DNA from: AC-37 sp036389835
GTDB taxonomy: Bacteria; Actinomycetota; Thermoleophilia; Solirubrobacterales; Thermoleophilaceae
Direction of reading: 5' to 3'
Length of the DNA: 64,000 nt
Assembly: GCA_036389835.1 (NCBI GenBank)
Contig: DASVWC010000076.1
Coordinates: 1 to 64,000 of the forward strand
A model generated the notes under the pieces. That model was not told where the DNA came from. It made no database searches and was given only the letters and a program-made list of their open reading frames with translations. Shown one piece after another: positions 17,924 through 27,396 of the stretch. Position numbers and translations under genes: made by a program. Positions within the stretch are counted from its first letter, which is position 1; every line of letters begins with the position of its first letter.

Positions 17924-19428
17924 GCTCCCCGGGCGCGGATCACCGCGGGGATTGTCTTCAGCAGGATCGTCAGGTCGAGGAACACCGACCAGCGCTCCAG
18001 GTAGAGGAAGTCGAGCCGGACCAGCTCGTCGAAGTCGAGCTCGGAGCGCCCGGAGACCTGCCAGAGGCCGGTGATCCCGGGCATGACGAGGTTGCGCTTG
18101 CGGTGCCAGTCCTCGAGCCGGTCGTAGTCGCGCTGCGGCAGCGGGCGCGGGCCGACCAGCGACATCTCGCCGCGCAGGACGTTGAAGAGCTGCGGCAGCT
18201 CGTCGATCGACCAGCGCCGGAGGATCCGCCCCACCGGCGTGACGCGCGGGTCGTTGCGGATCTTGAAGAGCGCGCCGGCCTTCTCGTTGGCCGCCTCGAG
18301 CTCGGCCTGGCGCTCGTCCGCGTCGCTGTACATGGTCCGGAACTTGAGGCAGGCGAACGCCTTGCCGCCGATTCCCGGCCGCATCGACCGGTAGACGACC
18401 GGCCCGCGCGAGGTCAGCTTTATCGCGAGCATCGAGATCGCCATCACCGGCGCCATGAGCAGGACCAGCAGCGACGAGACGACGACGTCGAAGCTGCGCT
18501 TGACGAAGAAGTCGATGCCCTCGAATACCGGCGGCTTCAGCTCGAACAGCGGCAGCGTCTGCCCCGGCACGAACTCGACCCGGTCCATCAGGATCTCCAT
18601 CGTCGAGGGCGCCACGCACACCTTGATCCCGTGGCGGTGGCAGCGGTCGATCAGCTCCACGGCCTGCTCCTGCGGGAACGCGGGATCGGCGATCAGGACC
18701 TCGTCGATCTCCGCGAAGTGGCTCTCGAGCTGCTCGAGCGGGCCGAGGTCCTTGAGCCCGTTCTCCGGCCGCGGCGTGAGCGAGACGAACCCGACCGGGT
18801 CGAGCTGGGGGTGCTGGCCGCCGCCGAGCGCGTGCGCCACCGCCTCGATCTGCGAGCCGGTCCCCACGAGCACGGCGCGGCGCCGGTAGCCGGCCGCCCG
18901 CAGCAGCATCCCCGAGACGCGGTCGAAGCTCCAGCGGAAGGCCGAGATGTAGAACAGCGCGAACAGCAGGCTGCCGTAGAAGGTGTAGTAGGAGGAGAAC
19001 TCGATTCCCTGCACGACCGTGTACGCGAGGATCACGACCGTGACCTGGAACAGCGCGGCCACGATGCGCGCGAAGCCGGGCCGGCGGGTGCGGTCCGCGT
19101 AGAGGTCGGAGCGCGCGAAGAGCAGCACCGTCACCAGGCACGCGAGCGGCGCGAACTCCTGGGTCTGGTCGAAGAAGAAGCCGGGGTCCCAGTCGCCGCC
19201 GGTGCGGATCGCCGCCTTGAGCTCCAGCGCGGTCCAGATCGCGAGGTAGACGCCCGCGGCGTCGCCCACCGACAGCACCACCACGCGCAGGAGCTTGCGG
19301 AACGTCTCCCAGCGGATCAGCCGGCTGCGCAGCAGCAGCCGCTCGGGGGCGCGGACGTCACGGGATGGGAGCTCGGCCGGCGACTGCGGCTTGACCTCTC
19401 TGAGCTCCTTGACGAGACCGTTGGCCAT
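17917..19428 (-). CDS. Polyprenyl-phosphate sugar-1-phosphate transferase (WbaP/CpsE type)
   Basis: Starts glycan assembly by moving a sugar-1-phosphate (usually galactose or glucose) from a UDP-sugar to undecaprenyl phosphate. The N-terminal half has four to five membrane helices and a Rossmann-like middle domain (VLVGTGSQIEAVAHAL); the C-terminal bacterial sugar-transferase domain has KRSFDVVVS with a membrane helix, then KFRTMY, the ALFKIRNDPRVTPVGR block, SIDELPQLFNVL, MSLVGPRP and a GITGLWQVSGRS ending. All are diagnostic. ATG 19428 is chosen; an in-frame TTG at 19455 would add nine residues. About 503 residues. The downstream methyltransferase start overlaps its stop. Confidence 0.93.
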   Translation of the reverse strand: MANGLVKELREVKPQSPAELPSRDVRAPERLLLRSRLIRWETFRKLLRVVVLSVGDAAGVYLAIWTALELKAAIRTGGDWDPGFFFDQTQEFAPLACLVTVLLFARSDLYADRTRRPGFARIVAALFQVTVVILAYTVVQGIEFSSYYTFYGSLLFALFYISAFRWSFDRVSGMLLRAAGYRRRAVLVGTGSQIEAVAHALGGGQHPQLDPVGFVSLTPRPENGLKDLGPLEQLESHFAEIDEVLIADPAFPQEQAVELIDRCHRHGIKVCVAPSTMEILMDRVEFVPGQTLPLFELKPPVFEGIDFFVKRSFDVVVSSLLVLLMAPVMAISMLAIKLTSRGPVVYRSMRPGIGGKAFACLKFRTMYSDADERQAELEAANEKAGALFKIRNDPRVTPVGRILRRWSIDELPQLFNVLRGEMSLVGPRPLPQRDYDRLEDWHRKRNLVMPGITGLWQVSGRSELDFDELVRLDFLYLERWSVFLDLTILLKTIPAVIRARGAW

Positions 19429-19590
19429 GTGGGGGGTCCGCACCGGCTCCAACAACGGAGCGGGCGAAATGTATCGGTGGTTTCGGACCGGGAGCCGGGC
19501 GTTCCCTCGGCTGTCACGCTGGCCTCGCGAGGACGCGTGACCGCACGCTCTGGCCCCGATCGCGGGCGGAGCATAGCGAGGGCTACCCGC

Positions 19591-20307
19591 TCAGCGCCGT
19601 GCGGAAAAGGCGAATTGCCCGCAAAGAAGGAGCTTGATCGCGTTCGCCTGACGCGTGTCGATGCGCCCCGCCCGCGCGGCGAGGCCGACCAGGCGGTTCG
19701 GCGGCGACTCGCGCGCCCAGTAGCGCCGCGTGAGCGCCGGCATCCCGAGCGCGCGGTGTGCGATCAGCGTCAGCCCGTCGAGCCCCGGCCGGACCTCGGC
19801 GAGGTCCATGCCGGCGCGCGCGACCAGCCGGTACAGGCCGTAGGGCGTGATGTTGCCCACGCTGAGGGAGTGGTAGGGCTCGAGCTGCGACGTCGAGCCC
19901 AGGAACCACCCGCCCGGCCGCAGCACGCGCGCGACGTCGGCGAGCAGGGCGCGCGGGTCCTCGACGTGCTCGAGCACCTGCTTGCAGTAGACGACGTCGA
20001 TCGAGTCGTCCTCGACCGGGATCGAGCGGCCGTCGAAGGTGAGGAACTCGGCGTCCGTGCGGGTGCGCGCGGCCACCTCGGGCGAGGCCGGCAGGTCCAC
20101 CCCGAGCCAGCTCACGCCCGGGTGGAGCGAGCGGAACTGCTCGACCGAGTCGCCCGCGCCGCAGCCGAGGTCCAGCACGCGGTCGCCCGCGCCCGCGCGC
20201 GCGAGCTCGGCGTAGCGCGTCACGAGCAGGTCGTCGGCGAGCGTCTGGCGGTGGTGGTCGGCGGGGATGCGCTCGCCGAGCAGCTCGATCAGGTCGTCGC
20301 CGAGCAC
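19591..20307 (-). CDS. Class I SAM-dependent methyltransferase
   Basis: A 238-residue enzyme. Motif I is RVLDLGCGAGDSVEQF, motif II GVDLPASPEV, then VVYCKQVLEHVED and LRPGGWFLGST. The C-terminal third has a GNITPYGLYRL segment typical of methyltransferases encoded in polysaccharide loci, and may form the acceptor site. It follows the next methyltransferase gene by 3 nt, so both are in one operon reading leftward from 21188. The 130 bp between its stop and the sugar-transferase promoter region hold no gene. Confidence 0.85.
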   Translation of the reverse strand: MLGDDLIELLGERIPADHHRQTLADDLLVTRYAELARAGAGDRVLDLGCGAGDSVEQFRSLHPGVSWLGVDLPASPEVAARTRTDAEFLTFDGRSIPVEDDSIDVVYCKQVLEHVEDPRALLADVARVLRPGGWFLGSTSQLEPYHSLSVGNITPYGLYRLVARAGMDLAEVRPGLDGLTLIAHRALGMPALTRRYWARESPPNRLVGLAARAGRIDTRQANAIKLLLCGQFAFSARR

Positions 20308-20310
20308 CGG

Positions 20311-21024
20311 TCAAGCCTCCTTGCGCGCGATCAGCAGCAGGTGGTGGCCGAGCAGCGCCGCGCGCGGGCGCGAGCCGATCCGGTCGAGCGGCTGGAGCGC
20401 GCGCTGGAGCGGGGCGGGCATGCGCCGCCAGGTGTAGGTCAGGGCGTGCAGCTCGGGCTCGAGCCCCGCCGCCCGCGCCTCGCGCGCGAGCGCGCGCGGG
20501 GAGAGCGGGACGTCGTCGGGCGACCCGTGGATGCGCGTCGCGACCGGGCCGCTGCGGTTGGCCAGCGCCAGCGCCGCCCCGACCGGGTGCCAGAGGCCGG
20601 GCTCGATCGCGATCGCCGCCCCGCCCGGGCGCAGGAGCCGCGCCGCCTCGGCGAAGACCGGTCCCAGCGGCCCCTGGTAGGCGACGTGGTGGAGCACCAG
20701 GCGGTAGAGCACGACGTCGAACGAGGCGTCCGGGAGCGGGAGCTCGCCCGCCGCGCCCACGATCGCCTGGTCCGCCTGCGCGCGCGCCTGCTCTACGTAC
20801 TCGGGGTCCACGTCGGCGCCGGTGAGCCGGAAGGCGGGCGCCGGGAACAGGTGGCGGCCGGGGTTGGGCCCGCACCCGACCGAGAGCACGTCGCCGCCGT
20901 CGAGCGGCAGCCGGCGCGCGATCAGCTCGCGCTCGCGGGCCTGGAGGTGGTGGTAGTGGACCTGGAGCGTGGCCGGGTCGCTGAGCCGGTCGAGCAGGTT
21001 GTCCGGGGTGTAGAGGTCCTTCAC
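20311..21024 (-). CDS. Class I SAM-dependent methyltransferase
   Basis: About 237 residues. SAM motifs: DVLSVGCGPNPGRHLF (motif I), GADVDPEYVEQA (motif II), ASFDVVLYRLVLHHV (motif III) and LRPGGAAIAIEP. The N terminus (VKDLYTPDNLLDRLSDP) and C-terminal helical part are not diagnostic of a substrate. GTG 21024 overlaps the stop of the upstream 55-residue membrane-protein gene as GTGA, which decided the start; the reading frame continues upstream only as a shadow of the opposite-strand gene. Confidence 0.83.
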   Translation of the reverse strand: MKDLYTPDNLLDRLSDPATLQVHYHHLQARERELIARRLPLDGGDVLSVGCGPNPGRHLFPAPAFRLTGADVDPEYVEQARAQADQAIVGAAGELPLPDASFDVVLYRLVLHHVAYQGPLGPVFAEAARLLRPGGAAIAIEPGLWHPVGAALALANRSGPVATRIHGSPDDVPLSPRALAREARAAGLEPELHALTYTWRRMPAPLQRALQPLDRIGSRPRAALLGHHLLLIARKEA

Positions 21025-21188
21025 CCGAGCAGCAACACGATGGCGAGCACGATCAGCGCGATCACGATCCCGACGCCGGTCACGCTGACCGGCCAGTTCG
21101 AGCGCCAGAAGTCCGGCTTCGCGCGGTCGCGCGAGTGGCGCCCCTCGGGCGGCTCGCCGACCCAGTCGTCGTCGTCCTGCCAGGCCAC
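21021..21188 (-). CDS. Small single-pass membrane protein (55 residues)
   Basis: A short gene. GTG 21188 opens a 55-residue protein: an acidic start (AWQDDDDW), a charged middle with EGRHSRDR, and a C-terminal membrane helix of about 20 residues (VTGVGIVIALIVLAIVLLLG). Its stop overlaps the methyltransferase start by 4 nt, so it is translated and coupled. Codon third positions are almost all G or C, as in its neighbours. It may anchor or recruit the methyltransferase to the membrane; that is inference. It diverges from the spermidine-synthase-like gene across only 19 bp. Confidence 0.7.
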   Translation of the reverse strand: MAWQDDDDWVGEPPEGRHSRDRAKPDFWRSNWPVSVTGVGIVIALIVLAIVLLLG

Positions 21189-21207
21189 CCTGCGACAGTA
21201 GCCGACC

Positions 21208-23406
21208 GTGACGGTGCTCTACTCGCTCGCGCTGCTGCTCGGCGCGGCGCTGATCTTCCTGCTCGAGCCGATGGTCGGCAAGTTCGTGCTGCCGTCGCTC
21301 GGCTCGACCCCGGAGGTGTGGACCACCACCGTGCTCTTCTTCCAGGTCGCGCTGCTGGCCGGCTACGGCTACGCGCACCTCACGAGCCGGCTCGCCCCAC
21401 GCCGGCAGGCGCTGCTCCAGCTCGGTCTGCTCGCGGTCGCCGCGGTCGTCCTCCCGGTGGGCGTCCCGGGCGCGCGGCCCCCGGACGACGCCAACCCCAT
21501 CCCGTGGCTGCTCGGCGTGCTCGCGATCACCGCGGGCCCGCCGTTCGTCGTGCTCGCCGCGAACGGCCCGATGCTCCAGCGCTGGCTCGCCGGCACCCGC
21601 CACCGCGCCGGGCGCGACCCCTACTTCCTGTTCGCGGCCAGCAACGGCGGCAGCCTGCTCGGGCTGCTCGCCTACCCGCTGCTGGTGGAGCGCGAGCTGA
21701 CGCTCGACGGGCAGGGCGAGCTGTGGGCGGCGGGCTACGCGCTGGCGGCGCTGCTGGTGGCGGCGAGCGCGGCGATCCTGTGGCGGGCGCCCGCCGCCGC
21801 GGCACTCGTCAGCCGGGGCGCCCCCACCCAACCCCTCCCCTGGAACCGCCGCCTGCGCTGGCTCGCCTACGCGGCGATCCCGTCGAGCCTCATGCTCGGC
21901 ACGACCACCTACCTGACGCGCGACCTCAGCCCGGTCCCGCTGATCTGGGTGATCCCGCTAGCGCTCTACCTGCTCACGCTCGTCGCCGCCTTCGCCCCCG
22001 GCGCGAATGCCGAGCGGCTCGTGCTCTGGGGTCGCCGGCTCCTCCCCGGCGTAGCGATCCTCGTCGCCTACACGTTCGCCATCGGCGCGCAGCAGCCGCT
22101 GTTCGCGATCGCCGCGATCCACCTGCTCGGCCTCGCGGTCGCCGGGCTGCTCTGCCACGCGCGCCTCGCCGCCGACCGCCCCGGCGCCGGGCACCTCACC
22201 GAGTACTACCTCTGGGTCGCGCTCGGCGGCGCGCTGGGCGGAGCGTTCAACGCGCTGCTCGCGCCGGTCGCCTTCCCGGGGCTCGTGGAGTACCCGCTCG
22301 CGCTCGTCGCCGCCTGCCTGATCCGGCCGCCCGCGCCGAAGACCCGCCCCGACCTGCTCGAGTTCTTCCTCCGCGACGAGCGCTACACGCGCTGGATGGA
22401 CTACGCGGTCCCGGCGCTGCTCGGCGTCGCGATCGCCGTCCTCATGCTCGCCGCGCGCGAGGACGACGGCGGCGTGCCGCTCGAGGTGCGCGGGGCGATC
22501 CTCGGCGTGGCGCTGGGGATGGTCGTGACGTCGCGGCGGCCGGTGCGCTTCGCGCTCGCGCTCGGGGCGATCCTGCTGGCGGCGCAGGCCGGGGCGGTCC
22601 CGGGCGAGAAGGTGCTCGACCGCGACCGCAGCTTCTTCGGCATCTACCGCGTCGTGGAGAGCGAGGACGGCCGGCTGCACGAGCTCTACGACGGGACGAC
22701 GCTGCACGGCTCCCAGCGGATGGGCCCGGGGCCGCCGGAGCCGCTCACCTACTACAGCCGCGTGGGGCCGGCCGGCCAGGCGATCGCGCGGCTGCCGCGC
22801 GCGGCCACGCGCCGGGTCGCCGCGGTCGGGCTCGGGGCCGGGGCCCTGGCCTGCAACACCGTCGCGCGCAGCGAGTTCACGTTCTTCGAGATCGACCCGT
22901 CCGTGGCGCGCATCGCCCGCGACCCGGACCACTTCACCTACCTGCGCGACTGCGGCGACCCGCCGGTCGTGATCGGCGACGGGCGCCGCTCGCTGGCGCG
23001 CGACCGCGGCGCGCCGTTCGGGCTGATCGCGCTCGACGCGTTCAACTCCGACGCGATCCCGGTCCACCTCGTCACGCGCGAGGCGGTCGAGCTCTACCTC
23101 GCGCGCGTGGTCCCGCGCGGTGCGCTGCTCCTGCATCTCTCGAACCGCTACGCCGACCTCGAGCCGGTGGTGGGCAACGTCGCGCGCGACCTCGGGCTCA
23201 CCTGCCGGATCCAGCGCCACAAGCCGACCGACGCGCAGATCGACCGCGGCTACACCGACTCGACCTGGTCGCTGCTCGCGCGCGCGCCCGAGCACCTAGG
23301 GCCGCTCGCGACCGACCCGCGCTGGAAGACCTGCGAGGACGACCCGTCGGCCCGCACCTGGACCGACGACTACTCGAACCTGCTCGGCGTCGTGGACTGG
23401 ACCTGA
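21208..23406 (+). CDS. Fused membrane protein/spermidine synthase-like protein
   Basis: A 732-residue protein. The N-terminal two thirds hold about 12-14 membrane helices in the pattern of fused MFS/spermidine-synthase proteins (FLLEPMVGKFVLPSLG at the start, ASNGGSLLGLLAYP, TEYYLWVALGGALGG); the C-terminal third is a spermidine-synthase-like Rossmann domain with VGLGAGALACN as SAM-type motif I, FFEIDPSVARIA, GDGRRSLAR and LIALDAFNSDAIPVHL. The DAFxSDxxPxHLxT segment is a hallmark of this family. True aminopropyl-transferase activity is not established for these fusions. GTG 21208 is the first start. Confidence 0.88.
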   Translation: MTVLYSLALLLGAALIFLLEPMVGKFVLPSLGSTPEVWTTTVLFFQVALLAGYGYAHLTSRLAPRRQALLQLGLLAVAAVVLPVGVPGARPPDDANPIPWLLGVLAITAGPPFVVLAANGPMLQRWLAGTRHRAGRDPYFLFAASNGGSLLGLLAYPLLVERELTLDGQGELWAAGYALAALLVAASAAILWRAPAAAALVSRGAPTQPLPWNRRLRWLAYAAIPSSLMLGTTTYLTRDLSPVPLIWVIPLALYLLTLVAAFAPGANAERLVLWGRRLLPGVAILVAYTFAIGAQQPLFAIAAIHLLGLAVAGLLCHARLAADRPGAGHLTEYYLWVALGGALGGAFNALLAPVAFPGLVEYPLALVAACLIRPPAPKTRPDLLEFFLRDERYTRWMDYAVPALLGVAIAVLMLAAREDDGGVPLEVRGAILGVALGMVVTSRRPVRFALALGAILLAAQAGAVPGEKVLDRDRSFFGIYRVVESEDGRLHELYDGTTLHGSQRMGPGPPEPLTYYSRVGPAGQAIARLPRAATRRVAAVGLGAGALACNTVARSEFTFFEIDPSVARIARDPDHFTYLRDCGDPPVVIGDGRRSLARDRGAPFGLIALDAFNSDAIPVHLVTREAVELYLARVVPRGALLLHLSNRYADLEPVVGNVARDLGLTCRIQRHKPTDAQIDRGYTDSTWSLLARAPEHLGPLATDPRWKTCEDDPSARTWTDDYSNLLGVVDWT

Positions 23407-23511
23407 CCCCCCCCCGTCGGGGTGGCCGGGACCGCCCCAGCCGGCGGTGATTGCGGCGCCCGGGGGCGAACTTCTTGCGCCCGCTCCTTCGAGTGGCAGA
23501 GGATCGAACGG

Positions 23512-24732
23512 ATGCCGCCGACCGAGACCCCGCGTGAGCTGCGCCCCCGTCCATCCCGGGCGGAGATCGACCCGGTAGCGCGCGCGATCGTGCGCCGTCA
23601 CCGCGAGGAGGTGATGGCCACCGCGCGCCGCTGGGCCGACACGCCCGAGGACGCCGAGGACGCCTTCCAGCGCGGCCTCGAGATCATGCTCACGAAGGCG
23701 CCGTCCACGGACCCGGACCACCTGCTGCCGTGGCTGAAGACGGTGGTCAAGCGCGAGGCGTGGGCGATCCGGCGCCAGCGCGAGCGCCACACCCCGCCGG
23801 CGCCCGAGGGCTCCGACCTCGACTCGCCCGGACCCACGACCGCGCACGACCAGGCCGAGTTCTTCGAGCGCATGCAGCTCGGCGCCGAGGCCCTGCGCCG
23901 GCTCAAGCCTCAGGAGGTGCGCGCGTTCGTGCTGAAGGCGAAGGGGCTCTCCTACCGCGAGATCTGCGCGGAGACCGGCTGGACCTATACGAAGGTCAAT
24001 CGGGCCTTGTCCGAGGGGCGGAAGGCGTTCGCCGCGCGCATCGAGGGCATCCAGGCGGGCGCTGAGTGCGACCGCCTGGCGCCGCAGCTCTCCGCGTTGG
24101 CCGACGGGGAAGCGGGGGCGGAGGACATGGCCGTGCTGCGCCCACACATGCGCACGTGCCTCGTGTGTCGCACGCGGCTGCGCGACTACCGCGCGGTGCC
24201 GGCGCGGGTGGCCGCGGCCACCCCGCCCGTCACCGTCGGGTTCTCGCTGCTCGGCTGGATCTCCGAGCGCTCGGCGTCGCTGGCCATTCGCTGGCATCAA
24301 GCGGCCGAGCTCGCCGCGGCCCACAAGCTCGCGGCGGTCGCAGCCTCGACCGCGGTGCTCGCAGGCGGGGGTGCGGCGACGGTGGCGACCCTCGACACAG
24401 GCAACCGTCCAGTCGCGCCCCGGACGACACCCGGCCGGTCGACCGCGCCCTCCCCGCCGCCCGCGCCGAGCGGCAACGAGCGACGCAACACCCGGGCGGC
24501 AAGAAGCGGCGGCGGCGCCACGCGACAGGCCCCGCGCAGGCGTGAGGCGGCCCCTGCGGATCGCGATCCCGCCCCCCGCGCGCGCCCAGCCGACGAGTTG
24601 AGTGAGCCGGGCCCATCAGCAGGCGAGTTCACCCCCGGCCCTGCGCTCACCGGGCCTGCCGCAACGAAGCCCGCGGAAGCCCCCCGTTCAGGCGACTGGG
24701 AGCACGAAGGCGGCGGCGAGTTCGCGCCATAG
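23512..24732 (+). CDS. Complete sigma-70 (ECF-like) factor fused to a zinc-finger anti-sigma-like and membrane tail
   Basis: 406 residues. Region 2 spans about 20-95 (ARRWADTPEDAEDAFQRG, LLPWLKTVVKREA), region 4 about 120-175 with the helix-turn-helix LSYREICAETGWTYTKVNR. A zf-HC2-like finger follows with H212-x3-C216-x2-C219, then a membrane helix near 270-295 and a Pro/Arg/Ala-rich tail to the end. Sigma and anti-sigma-type parts in one chain suggest a self-inhibited, membrane-linked transcription factor released by a signal. ATG 23512 is chosen because the earlier frame lacks sigma homology. This is the only complete copy in the window; four headless copies lie downstream, all broken at the position equivalent to 23977 in the recognition helix. 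Confidence 0.85.
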   Translation: MPPTETPRELRPRPSRAEIDPVARAIVRRHREEVMATARRWADTPEDAEDAFQRGLEIMLTKAPSTDPDHLLPWLKTVVKREAWAIRRQRERHTPPAPEGSDLDSPGPTTAHDQAEFFERMQLGAEALRRLKPQEVRAFVLKAKGLSYREICAETGWTYTKVNRALSEGRKAFAARIEGIQAGAECDRLAPQLSALADGEAGAEDMAVLRPHMRTCLVCRTRLRDYRAVPARVAAATPPVTVGFSLLGWISERSASLAIRWHQAAELAAAHKLAAVAASTAVLAGGGAATVATLDTGNRPVAPRTTPGRSTAPSPPPAPSGNERRNTRAARSGGGATRQAPRRREAAPADRDPAPRARPADELSEPGPSAGEFTPGPALTGPAATKPAEAPRSGDWEHEGGGEFAP

Positions 24733-24975
24733 GGCCGCAGGAGACCGCGACGCCCGGCGAATCGTCATCAAACACCCATACGACAATCTGACTGCGAGGC
24801 CGACGAACCCACACACCACCGCACCCCGCCGCACCGCCGCAACTTCAGGCGACGACACGGCTCCCTGCCAAACGGCCGCCGGCCATCACGACTGACAAAC
24901 GTGGCTAGGAGTTACGCCTAGGGGCTTGGTCAGCGACTCCGCGCCCGCCGAGGGAGCGCACGCTTGCGCGCTCGG

Positions 24976-27072
24976 TCAAACACCGCCGTTGCAGGTGTTC
25001 GGGGGCGGCTGCAAGGTGTAGGTACCACTCGTCGGCTGCAGATCCGTGCACACACCGGCGGCTGGCGTGATCGTGTTCCCAGTGATGACGAACGACTCCT
25101 TGGTCGGCCCGGCCGCGTCCTCCCTTGACACGTAGATGCCGGCCGACGTCGTACCCGAGATCCTATTGTCGCGCCAGCGGCTCGTACCGGCGGTCGAATC
25201 CTCCTGGAACCATGCGATGGCGATAAAGCTGTCCGAGTCGCCTCCGCCCGAGATCACGTTGTTGTCGACGACACTGTTTCGCTTCCTGACCGAAACGCCA
25301 TTGTCCCTGAACCTTAGGATCGTGTTTCCAGAAACCGTGGCTCCGCTTACCTTCAGGTAGATGCCGTGCTTGTTGAAAGGGGCGTCCACCGTGCCGGTAT
25401 CTGTGATCTGGTTGCCGGTGACGCTGTAGTTCGAACCTTCAAGGATCATTCCGGAGTCGGTGGTGTTGGAGATCGTGCTGTTTCGGATCGTCCAGTTGGC
25501 GCTGTTCGGGTGCGCCGAGTTGATCCCGATGGTCGCGTTCGACAGAGTCATTCCCTCGATACTGATGTCGCGGGTGCCCACACCGGTCGGGGTGGCGGCA
25601 ATCGCGTGGGAAGCGCCTGAGATCGACAGGTTCTCGAACGTCAGCCCGTTCACGCTGTCGAGATAGATGCCCTTCGGCAGGCTCGCCTTCCCGGAGCCGT
25701 AGGATCCGTAGACGATCGGCGAGCTGGCCGTGCCGGAGCGCGACGGGCCGAGGTAGGTGTCCGAGAACGGCGATCCTCCCTCGAACATCACGGCGTCGCC
25801 GGGATTCAAGGCTGCGCTGTTGACCTTGGCGACGGTGCGCCACGCGTTCGCCGGCGAGGTCCCGGCGTTGGAGTCGGACCCCGTCGGACTGACGAAGTAC
25901 GTGGTGCCGGTGTGGGGATACGCGAGCTGCGCCACCTCGCTGGCGCTGAGCGCGCGTGTGTAGACGGCGACGTCGTCGAGGTGGCCGTCGAAGGGATTGA
26001 CCGCGCCACCCTCGGCGCCAAGTTCGAGGTTGCCGGGTGAGCCGGAGAAGGGGAACACGAAGGTCAGCGTCCCCTTGCTGACGCCGTTGACGTAAAGCGT
26101 GGCTTGGCGGCTCGTGCCATCCCAGACGAGCGCCCAGTGGAACCAGACCCCGGTCCCCGGGAGCGCGTTCGCGAAGTCCTGCCCGGCACCCGTCGTGTTG
26201 GGGTTGAAGCGCACGTCGTTGCCGCCTGCTTTCGCTCGCAGCACCGGGTAGCCGATCGCCGCGTCACCCGCGAACAGCGCGTCGTCGCTCGCATTCGTCT
26301 TGCGCTTCGCCCAGCCTTCGAACGTCCGCGCCGAGCCTGCGCTGAAGGGGTTGTAGCTCGTCGTGATCCGGCCATTGGCGCCGTCCAGCAGCACCGCCTT
26401 GTCGCCGTCGGGAGTCGCGCCGGACACATTCAAGGTGTAGCCGCCGGTGTAGGTGCCGTCGTTTGAGCCCTTGGAGTCCGTCGCGGAGACGCGACGCTCG
26501 TAGACCGAGAGGTCGTCGAGGTGAAAAGTCTTCGATGAGCCGGCCTCACCGGGTAGGTAGACGCCGACATCGGCCGAGGAGCGATCTGCCGTCGGCGTCC
26601 AGGTGCCTGTGAGCTTCTGCCACGTGCCGCTGAGCGCGATCGGGCCGTTCGACGCGCCTGCGTTGTCGCTGCCCGTCCCGAGCGCGACGTTGACGTTGTT
26701 GGTCGCGCTGGCGGAGCGGACCCAAACCGAGAACGCGTACTTGACGCCCTGGCGGAAGGATTGGGTGATGCGGTAGTGCTCGCCCTCGTAGGCCGCCCAT
26801 CCGGGAACCGTTACGAGCCCGGAGGCTGCACCAGAGTGGGCGATCGAGCTGTCCCGAGTGACACTCGTGGCAGGACTCGTGAAGTAGCCCGCGCTCGCGT
26901 CGTGGCCGGCCGCGCTGGACTCGAAGCCACCGTTGCCGACGAGCTCAGGCCCGACGCCAGTGTCGTTCAGTCGCCAGTAAGCAGCGCTCGTGTCGTGAAT
27001 GTCCGCGGAGGCGGTGGTTGGAAGCAGGAGGCAGGCGGCGACCATCGCGGTAAGAGCCAGCAGCCGCGTCAC
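24976..27072 (-). CDS. Secreted carbohydrate-binding/LamG/parallel beta-helix protein
   Basis: About 698 residues. Signal peptide 1-23 (VTRLLALTAM, then ending TTASA). Then a carbohydrate-binding-module-like jelly roll (about 30-190, NGGFESSAAG and VWVRSASATNN), a LamG/concanavalin-type domain (about 200-375, AVLLDGANGRI, FHWALVWDGTSRQATLYVNG, GHLDDVAVYTRALSASEV) and a right-handed parallel beta-helix (about 385-690) with repeats such as NLSISGASH, MTLSNATIG, STISNTTDSG and NTILRFRDNGV. It probably binds or cleaves an extracellular polysaccharide; no catalytic residue can be named. GTG 27072 is chosen because it starts the signal peptide; the frame runs 121 codons further without domain character. 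Confidence 0.85.
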   Translation of the reverse strand: MTRLLALTAMVAACLLLPTTASADIHDTSAAYWRLNDTGVGPELVGNGGFESSAAGHDASAGYFTSPATSVTRDSSIAHSGAASGLVTVPGWAAYEGEHYRITQSFRQGVKYAFSVWVRSASATNNVNVALGTGSDNAGASNGPIALSGTWQKLTGTWTPTADRSSADVGVYLPGEAGSSKTFHLDDLSVYERRVSATDSKGSNDGTYTGGYTLNVSGATPDGDKAVLLDGANGRITTSYNPFSAGSARTFEGWAKRKTNASDDALFAGDAAIGYPVLRAKAGGNDVRFNPNTTGAGQDFANALPGTGVWFHWALVWDGTSRQATLYVNGVSKGTLTFVFPFSGSPGNLELGAEGGAVNPFDGHLDDVAVYTRALSASEVAQLAYPHTGTTYFVSPTGSDSNAGTSPANAWRTVAKVNSAALNPGDAVMFEGGSPFSDTYLGPSRSGTASSPIVYGSYGSGKASLPKGIYLDSVNGLTFENLSISGASHAIAATPTGVGTRDISIEGMTLSNATIGINSAHPNSANWTIRNSTISNTTDSGMILEGSNYSVTGNQITDTGTVDAPFNKHGIYLKVSGATVSGNTILRFRDNGVSVRKRNSVVDNNVISGGGDSDSFIAIAWFQEDSTAGTSRWRDNRISGTTSAGIYVSREDAAGPTKESFVITGNTITPAAGVCTDLQPTSGTYTLQPPPNTCNGGV

Positions 27073-27372
27073 GGAGGTCGCTGTGTGGGTTGCGAGCGCC
27101 GTAAGACACGCCCGCGCGTAACTTCGTGCCCGCGCGAGCGGGAACCGCCGAGCGGCGGGTCCACAGCTATCACGTCGAGGCAACCTCAGGTTCCAAACCG
27201 CCCGCGCTACCGGGCACGAGTCGAATCCATCGTATTTGGCGCAATGACACAAATCAACCCCACCGGGCGGGGGGACCGAGTCTTTGCATTGCCGATCCGA
27301 CCTGTCACACCCACTCTGGCCGCGTGGGTGATGGTTAACGTCGCCAACGGACCCCACACGGACTTGCCGCCC

Positions 27373-27396
27373 GGTTGTTCGGGACATCACCGCAAG
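27373..27396 (+). repeat. Recurrent core, degenerate copy 1
   Basis: Matches the 24-base core at 16 of 24 positions to the CTACACC form and 18 of 24 to the TCACACG form (copy at 42435). Directly followed by the sigma 3' part. Translated in frame it reads GCSGHHRK. Confidence 0.6.

Noticed and set aside
17689..21201. Long + strand frame of 1170 codons
   Set aside because: Shadow of the sugar-transferase and methyltransferase genes on the - strand, rich in Arg, Asp, Glu and His with no domain.
23407..23425. Run of nine C followed by GTCGGGG after the spermidine-synthase stop as a terminator
   Set aside because: Only a four-pair stem with a three-base loop and no T-tract; too weak.
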